Of a stretch of 29,013 bases of DNA, positions 5,862 to 14,632 are shown one piece after another (position 1 is the first letter of the stretch; the number at the start of each line of letters is the position of its first letter). This stretch comes from Acidobacteriota bacterium (GTDB lineage Bacteria; Acidobacteriota; Holophagae; Thermotomaculales; Thermotomaculaceae). Under the pieces are notes generated by a model. It ran no database searches. It had not been told where the DNA came from and was given only the letters and a program-made list of their open reading frames with translations. The position numbers and the translations under genes were made by a program. The DNA is taken from NCBI GenBank assembly GCA_003650445.1, contig QMQE01000004.1, positions 1 through 29,013 on the forward strand. Direction: 5' to 3'.

Positions 5862-8741
5862 ATGAAACAGAGAGTCTTGTTCCCGATACTGGTTTCGTGG
5901 CTGATTTCGGTATTATCTTTTTCGCAGGTGCTGCCTCTGCGGAATTATTCAACTGAAAGCGGCCTGGCTTCGTCCCAGGTCAATACAATCATGCAGGACG
6001 AAAACGGCTATATCTGGTTTGGATGTACCGGCGGTGTTTCACGGTTTAATGGCCAGCATTTCGATACATTCCGGGAAACAGAGGGGCTCCCCCATGAAAG
6101 TTGTTTGCAGCTTTTTGAAGACAACGGCGGCCATGTATGGGCGGTAACACTTCGGGGAATGGCCTGGTTTGACAATCGGAGCGGCTCTTTTCACAGCGAA
6201 GGTCCCTCCGGGGAAGTTATACAGGCATGTGTGACAGCTAAAAAAATCTACGCGATCTTTAAGGGGAAGGGACTGGTGCAAGGCTCCATCAATGGGAAAT
6301 GGAGGGCCCTGTTTCCAGGCCTCCCTGAAGATCTGAGCGGGATATGTTCCGTAAACGGCATTCCCTACGTAGCCAGTGAAAGCGAAGGCCTGATTCGGAT
6401 CGGAGATAAATGGGGAAATACCCTTGAGATGAAGGGTATCACAGGGATAACAAACGGCGAGGGGCAAGGAATTCTCCTCTGGACCCGTTCAACAGTATGG
6501 AAATTTTTACCGAAAACACGGAAATTGACGCGGTTGGGAGTGGATCTGCCTGTCGGGCAGCAGGTCCATTCCGCCACGTGGACTCCGGACGGTACACTTT
6601 GGGTAGGCACAAACACCGGATTGTTTCGCGTCAGGGGGAAAAACTTTTCTTTTTTCGATGAACAGAATGGCCTTCCCGGCATCCCTGTATGGACAACGTT
6701 TCTGGATCGGGATGGGGAAATGTGGTTTGGTACCAACCACGGTGCGGCGAAGCTCAGTTCCTCTGATATTGTTGTGTACGATACCCATGCCGGGATGTTT
6801 GCCAACAGCATTGTCTGTTTTTACACAGATAACGGTACGGGAAAGGTGTGGATTGGTTCCACCGGCGGGTTGTACACTGTCTCTGAATCCGGTAAACTTC
6901 ACCGCCTGCCTGTTTCTTATTTTCAGCAATATGCCCCATGGGCGATCATCCGGGCGCATGATGGGAGCTATTGGATTGGGACAGAAGGCGGGGGCCTGGT
7001 TCAAATGAAGGGGAAAGTTCTCAAAATTATCCGAAAATCAAACGGGCTGGCCGGTGATAACGTTACGGATGTGGCTCAGGGGAAAGACGGCACCATCTAT
7101 GTTTCATGTAAAGAGGGCTTCTCTGTCCTGAAAAAGGGCCGCATTCAGACTTATTCATTGGCCAACGGCCTCCCGATTTCATATATCCGCTGTCTGTTGC
7201 CCCTCCCAAACAACCATATTCTCCTGGCTACCCTGGGCAGCGGGGTGGTGGAATTTGACGGGAAGAAATTTCATCAGGTCACACCCAGGATGAAACGCCT
7301 TGAAGCGGTTTATGACATGGCAATGTTTCAAAACAAGCTATGGCTCGCAACCAATTACGGTATTGTCAGCTATGATGGGGAAACTGTTCACCTTTTTTCA
7401 ACAGATAGCGGATTACCAAATTTCAGTACAACCGTTCTCCTCCCTGTGTCCAAGCATGAGATGTGGATAGGAACCGACGGCGGTGCCGCGCTCTTTGATA
7501 CGCGAAAACAACGGGTCAGCCGCATTCTGACCATTGACGAAGGCTTGCCTGGAAATGAATTTACGACCCACAATGCACTGGTAAAAGACAAGGGTGGAAA
7601 TGTCTGGTTCGGACTGTTTGGCGGGGCTGCCCGGATTCAGCCCGGTCATTCCCGTCAATGGGGAAAACCCAATCAACCGGGCATTGTCCTGCAAAAAATT
7701 CAATACCGTATCAATGGCGAAGATCACAGTTTGGTTCGTCCCTCTCAGTCATCTGTCACCATCCCCTATGGTGCAAAGGCGTTAACCTTCTTTTTCGATG
7801 TCATCTGGTTCAGAAACGAGCACAGTATCCGTATCGACCATAAACTGGAGGGTGTAGATGACACCTGGGTCCATGTTTTGAATAAACAGCAGATTCAGGC
7901 CAGATATACCAATGTCCCTGCCGGCACATTTTCATTCGATGTCCGAATTTCCGCTTTTGCAGGTAGTGGCCGGAGCTTTGAAAAATCTCTCCTGACCATC
8001 AATATCCCTGCACCGGTATGGGAAAATCCGTTTTTCTGGATATTGCTCTTTTTTATCGTTGCCGGGATTACAGGATTGCTGGTCTGGTGGAGAATTCGAT
8101 ACTTGAAAAGAGAAACGGAAAAATTGAATCAAATTGTCAGAGAAAAGACCATGCAGATTGAAGACGCAAACCGTACATTGGCAGAAAAGAACATTGAGCT
8201 GCAGGTGATGGCTGAAACGGACTTTCTCACGGGCCTTTATAACCGGCGGTATTTTATGAACTCCCTGAAGCGGGATCTTGGTCTCCTGAGCAGGGGGAAA
8301 CATGGTGAGGCCTTGTCACTGATCCTGCTGGATATAGACCATTTCAAGGATGTAAATGACACTTTGGGCCATGATGGCGGCGATCAGCTGCTGGTGCATC
8401 TGGCAAAACTTCTTCGGGAAGCCTGTCGGGATACGGACCTGATTGCCCGCTTTGGGGGAGAAGAGTTTATCATCCTGCTGCCGGGGACAGAAGGGAAAGG
8501 AGCCGTGATTCTGGCTGAGAAAATCCGTGCCCTGGTTGCCTCAACATCCATGGGAACAGATGACACCAACCCCATTAAGATGACAATCAGTTGCGGAGTA
8601 TCGTGGATTTCCACACCATTGAAAGTGGCAGACAACTCCGCCAATATGCTGATCAAGAAGGCAGACATAAACCTCTACAAGGCCAAAAATCAGGGCCGCA
8701 ACTGCGTGGTTCCTGACCCCGAAACGTTCACAGCTGAATAA
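5862..8741 (+). CDS. Beta-propeller sensor diguanylate cyclase (Reg_prop, Y_Y_Y, GGDEF)
   Basis: The 959-residue protein makes cyclic-di-GMP in response to a periplasmic signal. It has a signal peptide or anchor (residues 5-20), then a long region of two-component-regulator propeller repeats with recurring D-x-x-G-x-x-W-(F/I)-G units (for example NGYIWFGCTGGVSRF, GEMWFGTNHGAAKL, GNVWFGLFGGAARI) up to about residue 590. A Y_Y_Y-type beta-sandwich follows (about 640-715), then a membrane helix at about 724-745, a short coiled coil, and a GGDEF domain with DFLTGLYNRRYF. The active site is GGEEF (865-869), so it should be catalytic. The inhibitory site RDTD (856-859) lies five residues upstream, so product inhibition is likely. 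It is transcribed apart from the cytochrome operon, being separated by the terminator. No signal ligand is evident. Confidence 0.92.
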   Translation: MKQRVLFPILVSWLISVLSFSQVLPLRNYSTESGLASSQVNTIMQDENGYIWFGCTGGVSRFNGQHFDTFRETEGLPHESCLQLFEDNGGHVWAVTLRGMAWFDNRSGSFHSEGPSGEVIQACVTAKKIYAIFKGKGLVQGSINGKWRALFPGLPEDLSGICSVNGIPYVASESEGLIRIGDKWGNTLEMKGITGITNGEGQGILLWTRSTVWKFLPKTRKLTRLGVDLPVGQQVHSATWTPDGTLWVGTNTGLFRVRGKNFSFFDEQNGLPGIPVWTTFLDRDGEMWFGTNHGAAKLSSSDIVVYDTHAGMFANSIVCFYTDNGTGKVWIGSTGGLYTVSESGKLHRLPVSYFQQYAPWAIIRAHDGSYWIGTEGGGLVQMKGKVLKIIRKSNGLAGDNVTDVAQGKDGTIYVSCKEGFSVLKKGRIQTYSLANGLPISYIRCLLPLPNNHILLATLGSGVVEFDGKKFHQVTPRMKRLEAVYDMAMFQNKLWLATNYGIVSYDGETVHLFSTDSGLPNFSTTVLLPVSKHEMWIGTDGGAALFDTRKQRVSRILTIDEGLPGNEFTTHNALVKDKGGNVWFGLFGGAARIQPGHSRQWGKPNQPGIVLQKIQYRINGEDHSLVRPSQSSVTIPYGAKALTFFFDVIWFRNEHSIRIDHKLEGVDDTWVHVLNKQQIQARYTNVPAGTFSFDVRISAFAGSGRSFEKSLLTINIPAPVWENPFFWILLFFIVAGITGLLVWWRIRYLKRETEKLNQIVREKTMQIEDANRTLAEKNIELQVMAETDFLTGLYNRRYFMNSLKRDLGLLSRGKHGEALSLILLDIDHFKDVNDTLGHDGGDQLLVHLAKLLREACRDTDLIARFGGEEFIILLPGTEGKGAVILAEKIRALVASTSMGTDDTNPIKMTISCGVSWISTPLKVADNSANMLIKKADINLYKAKNQGRNCVVPDPETFTAE

Positions 8742-8807
8742 TTTGCCCATAGCGTGAGCCGTGACTCGTGGCCTGTGATTGGTTACGGAAAGCTCGTTTG
8801 CCTTGGT

Positions 8808-9515
8808 TCAGGGAGAATCAATCAGCCCTTCAATTTCTTTCCGAACCCGATCCCGCAGTTCTGAGATCGGGAGTTCCCGGATTATATCCGGGGAAATTGG
8901 CTCCCCAAACCGCACGGTAACCATTCCGGGCTGAATGATCCATTCGCCTTTTTTCAGGATCGGGTACAAACCGGAAACACCGATGGGAACAATGGGAACA
9001 CCACCTTCTTTCGCGAGATGAAATGGGAGTTTCTTGAATGGTTTCATCTTCCCGGTGAGGGTTCGCCCCCCTTCCGGGAGAATAATCATGGAGAGCCCCT
9101 CCCGCAGGCGTTTTGCCGCTTCATTTGCACTTGGGATTGCCGCATGAACGTCTTTCCGGTTGATGGGAATGTTGCCGGCACGGCGGATTGCCCAACCGAA
9201 AATCGGCCAGTTGAACTGCTCTTCCGCTTCCACGCCCCGGACCAGCTGGGGAATGACCGCCTGGAAAAGGGGTACGTCCAGCAGGCTGATGTGATTGGCC
9301 ATGTAGAGGTAGGTTTGATTTGGATCCACGTTTTCCAGCCCTTCCACAGTAAGCCGAATTCCCATGATGAACAGCAGCCCCCGGGCCAGTTTTTTGATTA
9401 TGGGGTCGTAGCGTTCGGCCGGAACCACGTAGGAGGCCAGAATCAGGAAAATCAAGACAGGGAAAATCCATAGAAGGCCAAGGAACCAGAGAAAAACAGC
9501 CCGAACCCTCCTCAT
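8808..9515 (-). CDS. 1-acyl-sn-glycerol-3-phosphate acyltransferase family (PlsC-like)
   Basis: The 235-residue protein has a hydrophobic N-terminus (about residues 6-30) and the acyltransferase blocks NHISLLD (HxxxxD catalytic pair), the GNIPINR region, LPEGGRT (variant of the usual PEGTRS block) and VPIVPIGVSG. The family acylates lysophosphatidic acid to phosphatidic acid at the membrane. The reading frame can begin at a TTG at 9533, but the ATG at 9515 is preferred: it overlaps the stop of the upstream lipid-kinase gene as ATGA, and a GGAG lies 10 bases before it. It is the last gene of the mre/rod operon. The gene ends 66 bases from the convergent diguanylate cyclase gene; I see no clear terminator between them. 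Confidence 0.88.
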   Translation of the reverse strand: MRRVRAVFLWFLGLLWIFPVLIFLILASYVVPAERYDPIIKKLARGLLFIMGIRLTVEGLENVDPNQTYLYMANHISLLDVPLFQAVIPQLVRGVEAEEQFNWPIFGWAIRRAGNIPINRKDVHAAIPSANEAAKRLREGLSMIILPEGGRTLTGKMKPFKKLPFHLAKEGGVPIVPIGVSGLYPILKKGEWIIQPGMVTVRFGEPISPDIIRELPISELRDRVRKEIEGLIDSP

Positions 9516-10405
9516 TTCCAGAAAACTCCGCAATTCTGTTTCAAACAGCTGATTTCCACGGGGGAGATTCCCAGCACTTCACCGTCCGGGGTCAGCACTT
9601 TTTCCCTGTCAAGGGTTTCAATTGATATTTCCTTTGCTTGAAAAGTTTCAACTTCAGGGAGCTGAACATGATCTCCGGTAAACACTTTGGGAAAGGCCTG
9701 GAGTAACCGACGCCTGTTGACCTTGTTCAGGATGGTGACATCCAGGTAGCCGTCATCAATTTTCGCCTCCGGTGCCATGAGAAAGTTGGAGGTGTAGGTT
9801 GTGTTGGAAACCTCAATGAACACGCAATCCCGTTCCAGTGTTTCTTTGTCCAGACGAATACGGGTAGGAAATGATTTCAGGAGAATGGTTCGATACAGTA
9901 CCCCGAGGGTATATGAGATGTTCCCCAGCATTTTTATTTTCCTGGCCGTTGTCGTCACATCTGCCACAAAACCCAGTCCGAGGATGTTCAAGAAATAGTA
10001 GGTCTGCCCATGAGTCGTGAATCGTCCGACATCCACCTTGCGGGTTTTCCCTCCTCTGATGATATCCACAGCATCCAGCCAGTTGGACGCGTCCAACCCC
10101 AGATCCCGGGCAAAAGCGTTTCCTGTCCCAATTGGCAGCACGCCAATGGGAATCCGAAGTTTCTTTCTGTTCTGATAACATCCATTGATTACTTCAAAGA
10201 GAGTCCCGTCTCCACCTGCCGCGACGATCCCGTCGTAGCGTTTGAAATCCGTTTCGGCAGCAATTCGGGTGCTGTGTTCAGGATAATCCGTCAAAGCAAG
10301 GTCAAAATCAATTCCCCGTTCCTGAAATGCCTCTTCAATCTTCGGTAAAATCTTTTTTGCATGCCCGTGGCCGGCAAACGGATTGTAGATCAGCAAAACT
10401 CTCAT
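9512..10405 (-). CDS. Diacylglycerol kinase-family lipid kinase (DagK/YegS-like)
   Basis: The 297-residue protein begins MRVLLIYNPFAGHG, the typical nucleotide-binding start of the DAGK catalytic domain. It carries GGDGT near residue 65 and PIGTGNAFARDLGL near residue 95, then the C-terminal beta-sandwich with MAPEAKIDDGYLDV and a final TPDGE. The family phosphorylates diacylglycerol or related lipids with ATP. The frame is open 17 codons further upstream, to 10456, but the ATG at 10405 is preferred: AAGGGGAGA stands just before it, the protein start matches the family, and the longer form would run into rodA. It follows rodA by 19 bases and overlaps the acyltransferase gene by ATGA, so kinase and acyltransferase are probably made together and may cooperate in phosphatidic acid supply. 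Confidence 0.9.
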   Translation of the reverse strand: MRVLLIYNPFAGHGHAKKILPKIEEAFQERGIDFDLALTDYPEHSTRIAAETDFKRYDGIVAAGGDGTLFEVINGCYQNRKKLRIPIGVLPIGTGNAFARDLGLDASNWLDAVDIIRGGKTRKVDVGRFTTHGQTYYFLNILGLGFVADVTTTARKIKMLGNISYTLGVLYRTILLKSFPTRIRLDKETLERDCVFIEVSNTTYTSNFLMAPEAKIDDGYLDVTILNKVNRRRLLQAFPKVFTGDHVQLPEVETFQAKEISIETLDREKVLTPDGEVLGISPVEISCLKQNCGVFWK

Positions 10406-10424
10406 ATTCTCCCCTTTTTCGCAC

Positions 10425-11507
10425 TTAGATTCGATGGAAACGGTTTCGAAATACATTCAGGACAAGTCCGGTCATTATCAGATAAGTAATAATCCCGGAC
10501 CCGCCATAGGAAAAGAATGGTAACGGAATTCCGGTGGTTGGAACCAATCCGACAATCATGCCGGTACTGACTGTAATCTGGTAAAAAAGAAGCATAGCCA
10601 CCCCGAAAGCTATCATCATCCCCGGTTTGTCGTAGGCCAGCCGGGCAATGTTCAGCATTCTGGAGATAATGAGGAACAGGATAGCCAATGCAACTGCGAT
10701 TCCGACAAACCCGAATTCTTCTGCAAACACAGCGAAAATAAAGTCTGTATGGGGTTCCGGCAGGTATTTAAGGCGACTCTGGGTTCCTTTCTGATAGCCA
10801 CGCCCCGTCAGTTGCCCGGAGCCCACTGCAACCTTGGATTGGATAACGTGATATCCCCGGCCAAGGGGGTCCCGCTCCGGGTTGAAGAAGGTCAGGACGC
10901 GCTCTTTCTGGTAGGGTTTGAACATGTAGTTCCAGCTCCCGAAGCCGACAAGTCCTATCAAAATAAATAAAATAACGTAAACTCGGGGTCGCATACCCAA
11001 CAGGAACACGACCCCGGCTCCCATAACCAGAATTGTAGAAGCGGTACCGAAATCAGGCTGAAAGAGAATCAAAACGACTGGGATACCCACAACGACAGCA
11101 CTCTTAAAAATCCCACGAAAATCAAGGTGAGAAGTCTTATCCCTCCTGAACAGCCAGGCAAGCATTAACAGAACAGTGAGTTTCACCGGTTCTGACGGCT
11201 GCAGCCGAAAAGGGCCAAGGTCCAGCCAGGATTTGGAGCCATGGACAGTGGAGCCCAACAGCAGTACAAGAATCAAAAGGCCCATGGCAATGCCGTACAA
11301 TACCGGGGCAAATTCTATCCAGACCCGGTAGTTAACAATAAAAGCAATGATGCCCAAAGCCAGCCCAACGCATATCCAGATAAGCTGCCTTGATATCAGG
11401 ATATCCCCACCCTTGACGGTAGCAGCTGCACTGCTCAGGGTGACTACCCCCAGGACCAGCGCCAGTATTACGGCAAGAAACAATGGAAAATCAAATCGGC
11501 CTTTCAT
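10425..11507 (-). CDS. rodA: Rod-shape peptidoglycan glycosyltransferase RodA
   Basis: The 360-residue integral membrane protein of the SEDS family has about ten hydrophobic segments. It shows the family motifs QPSEPVKL, FQPDFGTAS, a long extracellular loop with GRGYHVIQSKVAVGSG, LPEPHTDFIFAVFAEEFG (containing the catalytic aspartate of the SEDS glycosyltransferases) and PLPFFSYGGSG. RodA polymerises lipid II into glycan strands during elongation, partnered with PBP2, whose gene lies immediately upstream and overlaps by ATGA. It is full length for the family. The clustering with mreC and mreD favours RodA over FtsW. Confidence 0.95.
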   Translation of the reverse strand: MKGRFDFPLFLAVILALVLGVVTLSSAAATVKGGDILISRQLIWICVGLALGIIAFIVNYRVWIEFAPVLYGIAMGLLILVLLLGSTVHGSKSWLDLGPFRLQPSEPVKLTVLLMLAWLFRRDKTSHLDFRGIFKSAVVVGIPVVLILFQPDFGTASTILVMGAGVVFLLGMRPRVYVILFILIGLVGFGSWNYMFKPYQKERVLTFFNPERDPLGRGYHVIQSKVAVGSGQLTGRGYQKGTQSRLKYLPEPHTDFIFAVFAEEFGFVGIAVALAILFLIISRMLNIARLAYDKPGMMIAFGVAMLLFYQITVSTGMIVGLVPTTGIPLPFFSYGGSGIITYLIMTGLVLNVFRNRFHRI

Positions 11508-13234
11508 CTGAATTTTTCCCCGTTGTCTATAAAAAACTTAAAAAGTTTTGAAGCGATGGGAACGGCGGTATCTGTACCATGGCCCCCTTTCTCCGCAATG
11601 ACTGCTATGGCTATTTCCGGGTTTCGGACAGGAGCAAACCCGATAAACCAGGACAATTCGAGTGCCTTTCGATCCGCACCGGACACCGTTTGTGCGGTAC
11701 CGGTTTTGCCACAGATCGGAAGGCCCAGGCCACTGAGTGCCATACCGGTTCCCCCTGTCACCATCATTCGCATACCCCGCTTGACAGCTTTGAAATCACC
11801 TGGCGGGAGATCAATTTTCCCTCGAGTCCACTTCTCCCCTGTTTTGTTTATGAGATGAGGGGTCAGCAACTTCCCATCGTTTGCAATACTGGCGGTAAGT
11901 AATGCGGCCTGTAAAGGGGTTATCAGCAGATATCCCTGGCCGATACATGTATTAAGCGTGTCCCCTGGAAACCATGGACGGCCGGTTTTGCTCCGCTTCC
12001 ATTCAGGGCTTGGAAGCAATCCTTTTCTTTCTCCCGGAATATCAATGCCTGTTTTTGTTCCTATACCGAATTCACGGGCAACCGGAAGAAGCTTGTCAAT
12101 GCCGATCTGCAGGCCCACGTGATAAAAATACACATTACATGAATGGGCAATGGCACCTGTCAACGAAAGGCTGCCATGCCCTTCCTTTTTCCAGCACAAA
12201 AAAGTTCGTCCGCCTACTTCCAGGCCCCCTGTGCAGGTGAATCGGGTACGGGGGGACAGTCCTGCATTCAATCCTGCCAGTGCCACCAGCGGCTTGAAAG
12301 TAGACCCTGGTGGGTAAGCACCCTGGATTGCGCGGTTCAGCATGGGGTTTCCAGGTGCGGTTTTCAGCGTTTCCCATTCTTTTTCCCTGAAACGAAATGT
12401 CAAAACATTGGGATCAAATGCAGGAGTGGAAACCATTGCAAAGATTCGGCCATCCCTGGGGCTCATCACAACGACCGCTCCCTGGTACTTTCCAAGGCTG
12501 TTCATCGCCAATTTCTGAAGGGGCAAAATAAGAGATACAGACAGGTCTTTTCCATGGATGGGTTCCTGAACCAGTTGGGTCCGGATAAAATGGTTACTGG
12601 AATCCACCACAATTCTCCGGGTTCCGTCCTTTCCTCTGAGAATCGAATCGTAGGTTTTTTCTATCCCCATTTTACCTACTTTCTGTAAAGTGACCAGATT
12701 TTGCGCTTCCTTAACTGTTGGCTCGCCGATATACCCGATTGTGTGTGCAAACAATTTTCCGAATGGATAAAAACGCTGAGGGGCAAGCTCGACAAACACT
12801 TCGGGATAATCCTTTTTCCGGGCTTCAAACCGTACAATTTCATCAAAAGAAAGATTTTCAAGTACTGGAACCGGTTTATAAAGGGGAACCCGTTTATATC
12901 GCCTGATTCTGTGCTGTAATTCTTCGGGTGAGACGCCCAGAAACCCCGCTATACTTATCAAACGATCGGGGTGGAAACTGCTTCTGTCCAGCATTATGTC
13001 ATATGCCACCTTATAATCAGCGAGAATCGTGCCTTCCTTTGAATAAATCCGCCCCCTTCTGGATGGAATGTTAATTTCCCGAAGGGTATTTTCTGTTGCG
13101 GCCTGGAAGTATGAAGGGCCCTGTACAATCTGAAGGTACCAGTACCGGAAAAAAAGCATCAGGAAAACCCCCATCACAACAACGTAAAAGAACTGAATTC
13201 GGCTTCGAAAGACGGGGTGGCTCTCACTGAACAT
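11504..13234 (-). CDS. mrdA: Penicillin-binding protein 2 (elongation transpeptidase)
   Basis: The 576-residue class B penicillin-binding protein cross-links peptidoglycan in the elongasome. It has an N-terminal membrane helix (about 12-30), a PBP dimerisation domain including IPSRRGRIYSKEG (residues 56-68), and a transpeptidase domain. The three active-site motifs are intact: STFK (311-314, with the serine nucleophile), SCN (365-367) and KTG (510-512, in CGKTGTAQT). Length is slightly short of the E. coli protein but normal for PBP2 in many phyla. It starts 11 bases inside the end of mreD and overlaps rodA by ATGA, so the PBP2-RodA pair is translationally coupled. Confidence 0.95.
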   Translation of the reverse strand: MFSESHPVFRSRIQFFYVVVMGVFLMLFFRYWYLQIVQGPSYFQAATENTLREINIPSRRGRIYSKEGTILADYKVAYDIMLDRSSFHPDRLISIAGFLGVSPEELQHRIRRYKRVPLYKPVPVLENLSFDEIVRFEARKKDYPEVFVELAPQRFYPFGKLFAHTIGYIGEPTVKEAQNLVTLQKVGKMGIEKTYDSILRGKDGTRRIVVDSSNHFIRTQLVQEPIHGKDLSVSLILPLQKLAMNSLGKYQGAVVVMSPRDGRIFAMVSTPAFDPNVLTFRFREKEWETLKTAPGNPMLNRAIQGAYPPGSTFKPLVALAGLNAGLSPRTRFTCTGGLEVGGRTFLCWKKEGHGSLSLTGAIAHSCNVYFYHVGLQIGIDKLLPVAREFGIGTKTGIDIPGERKGLLPSPEWKRSKTGRPWFPGDTLNTCIGQGYLLITPLQAALLTASIANDGKLLTPHLINKTGEKWTRGKIDLPPGDFKAVKRGMRMMVTGGTGMALSGLGLPICGKTGTAQTVSGADRKALELSWFIGFAPVRNPEIAIAVIAEKGGHGTDTAVPIASKLFKFFIDNGEKFR

Positions 13235-13688
13235 CTATTCTTCCGATGACCAGGCAAGTCAGTAAAGTGGTGGAAAGAAGAAAAACAATATAACCGGAGA
13301 CCGAAACCGGCAACAAAGCAAAACCGAGGAGATTTGAAAGCCATCTGGCACCCATGGCTACGAGAAACGCGTAAACACCAACCGTCAGGCAGGCTGCGGC
13401 CCCCTTTACCACGACTCTTCTGGCCAGTTGATGCAGCGCAAAGGCCAACACGAGGGCAGACATGGTTTTAATCCCTGTTATCGGGGAAGCGGGGTAGACC
13501 AGTTCCATTGCCAGATTGCCCAGAAAAACAAAAGTCATCGCCCGTCCTGCGCTGCTGCGAATGGCATAGATTCCGGACAGGATAAGGAGGAGGTCCACCC
13601 TTGCAAACGGCATTGGGAAAATATTGATCAGCATGGATTGAAGAAAAATCGTCATGATAACCAGTACAACGTCATAGGCCACAATCAT
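13224..13688 (-). CDS. mreD: Rod-shape determining protein MreD
   Basis: The small, strongly hydrophobic 154-residue protein has about five membrane segments and includes VDLLLILSGIYAIRSSAGR and the GNLAMELVYPASPITGIKT region typical of MreD (a loop with P-x-G between helices). MreD helps link MreC and the PBP2-RodA synthase to MreB filaments. The family is poorly conserved, so the call rests heavily on position: the start overlaps the mreC stop (ATGA) and the end overlaps the PBP2 gene by 11 bases. mreB itself is not in this window. Confidence 0.88.
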   Translation of the reverse strand: MIVAYDVVLVIMTIFLQSMLINIFPMPFARVDLLLILSGIYAIRSSAGRAMTFVFLGNLAMELVYPASPITGIKTMSALVLAFALHQLARRVVVKGAAACLTVGVYAFLVAMGARWLSNLLGFALLPVSVSGYIVFLLSTTLLTCLVIGRIDVQ

Positions 13689-14491
13689 TTTCTGTTTCCC
13701 ATCCTGTTTTTTCCTGCTGATGAAGAATCCGGTTTTAGAACCAGGACATGTTCCAGATTACTCAATTTTGCAGAGAAAGCCACCTTGATATTCTGGAAAA
13801 AACTATCGGAAGGAATCGCAGACAACACGACTCCGGCTTCAACACCGGCAGGACAGATACCATCCCCCCCTGTCGTAATCACACGGCTACCTGGCTTTAT
13901 TTTCTCCTTGTTGGGGAAATAGCGGATTGAGCCTATCCTGATATCACCGACTCCGGAAAGAAGGCCGGCTGAAAGCGTCCCCTCAATGCGAACCGAATAA
14001 GCAGAAGCGGGATCAGAAACGAGTTGAACCTGAGATTGATGCGAAAACACCTTCCACACCCTCCCCACAAGTCCTCTTTCGCTGATAACCGCCATATTCT
14101 TTATTACGCCATCCCGCTCTCCCCGGTCAATCAATACCAGGTTCATGCCGCTGAAAGAAGCATTGCCGATTACATTGGCTGCCAGGCCGGGACGCTCCAG
14201 CTTCCGTTTCAGCACCAAGAGATTTTTCAGCTGGCGGTTTTCATAGTCCAGATTTCGCTTCAGGAGAAGCCTCGTGCGCAGGCCAAAAATTTCTTCCCTC
14301 AGTTTTTGATTTTCTTCCTGGGCATGTATGTTGTCAACATAGGTTTCGTAGGTTTTTTTAACCCACCGGGTCAAGGTAATAGATGCTGTAACAACTGGAA
14401 TCGATACTGTGTTAACCATTCTTTCGACGTAGAACACACCGGTATTGTCTTTTAGTTGGACAGAAACCAACAGGAGATTCAATAGAAACAA
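13685..14491 (-). CDS. mreC: Rod-shape determining protein MreC
   Basis: The protein has an N-terminal membrane helix, a coiled coil (about residues 50-95, EENQKLREEIFGLRTRLLLK and neighbours), then the periplasmic double beta-barrel with VIGNASFSGMNLVLIDRGERDGV, GLVGRVWKV, TTGGDGICPAGVEAGVV and a short C-terminal tail. MreC is the periplasmic scaffold that activates PBP2. The start given is TTG at 14491, but this cuts into the membrane helix. The frame remains open to 14581 and the in-frame upstream codons encode HEFRVFLVLF, which fits MreC better. The only strong ribosome site (AGGGGG at 14524-14529) lies five bases before an in-frame ATC at 14518. The true start may therefore be a rare ATC codon or hidden by a sequence error. 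Confidence 0.9.
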   Translation of the reverse strand: MFLLNLLLVSVQLKDNTGVFYVERMVNTVSIPVVTASITLTRWVKKTYETYVDNIHAQEENQKLREEIFGLRTRLLLKRNLDYENRQLKNLLVLKRKLERPGLAANVIGNASFSGMNLVLIDRGERDGVIKNMAVISERGLVGRVWKVFSHQSQVQLVSDPASAYSVRIEGTLSAGLLSGVGDIRIGSIRYFPNKEKIKPGSRVITTGGDGICPAGVEAGVVLSAIPSDSFFQNIKVAFSAKLSNLEHVLVLKPDSSSAGKNRMGNRK

Positions 14492-14560
14492 AACCAGAAA
14501 AACCCGGAATTCGTGGATAGCATCCCCCTGACATGAACTGATTTTTATTTTACTATACCC

Positions 14561-14588
14561 TTGGAACTGCCACGAAACATTTTATAAT
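14561..14588 (+). promoter_or_regulatory. Sigma70-type promoter of sppA
   Basis: TTGGAA at 14561-14566 and a perfect TATAAT at 14583-14588 are separated by 16 bp. The start site would be near 14595, giving a leader of about 38 bases before the TTG at 14633. This makes the GTG at 14594, which would be at the very 5' end of the mRNA, an unlikely start. Confidence 0.7.
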
Positions 14589-14632
14589 GAATTGTGATAA
14601 TATTTTGGCTCAAACCCGGAAAGGAGGCCCCT

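Noticed and set aside
14594..14632. GTG at 14594 as the sppA start
   Set aside because: It lies at the predicted transcript start; AAAGGAGG at 14620-14627 clearly serves the TTG at 14633.
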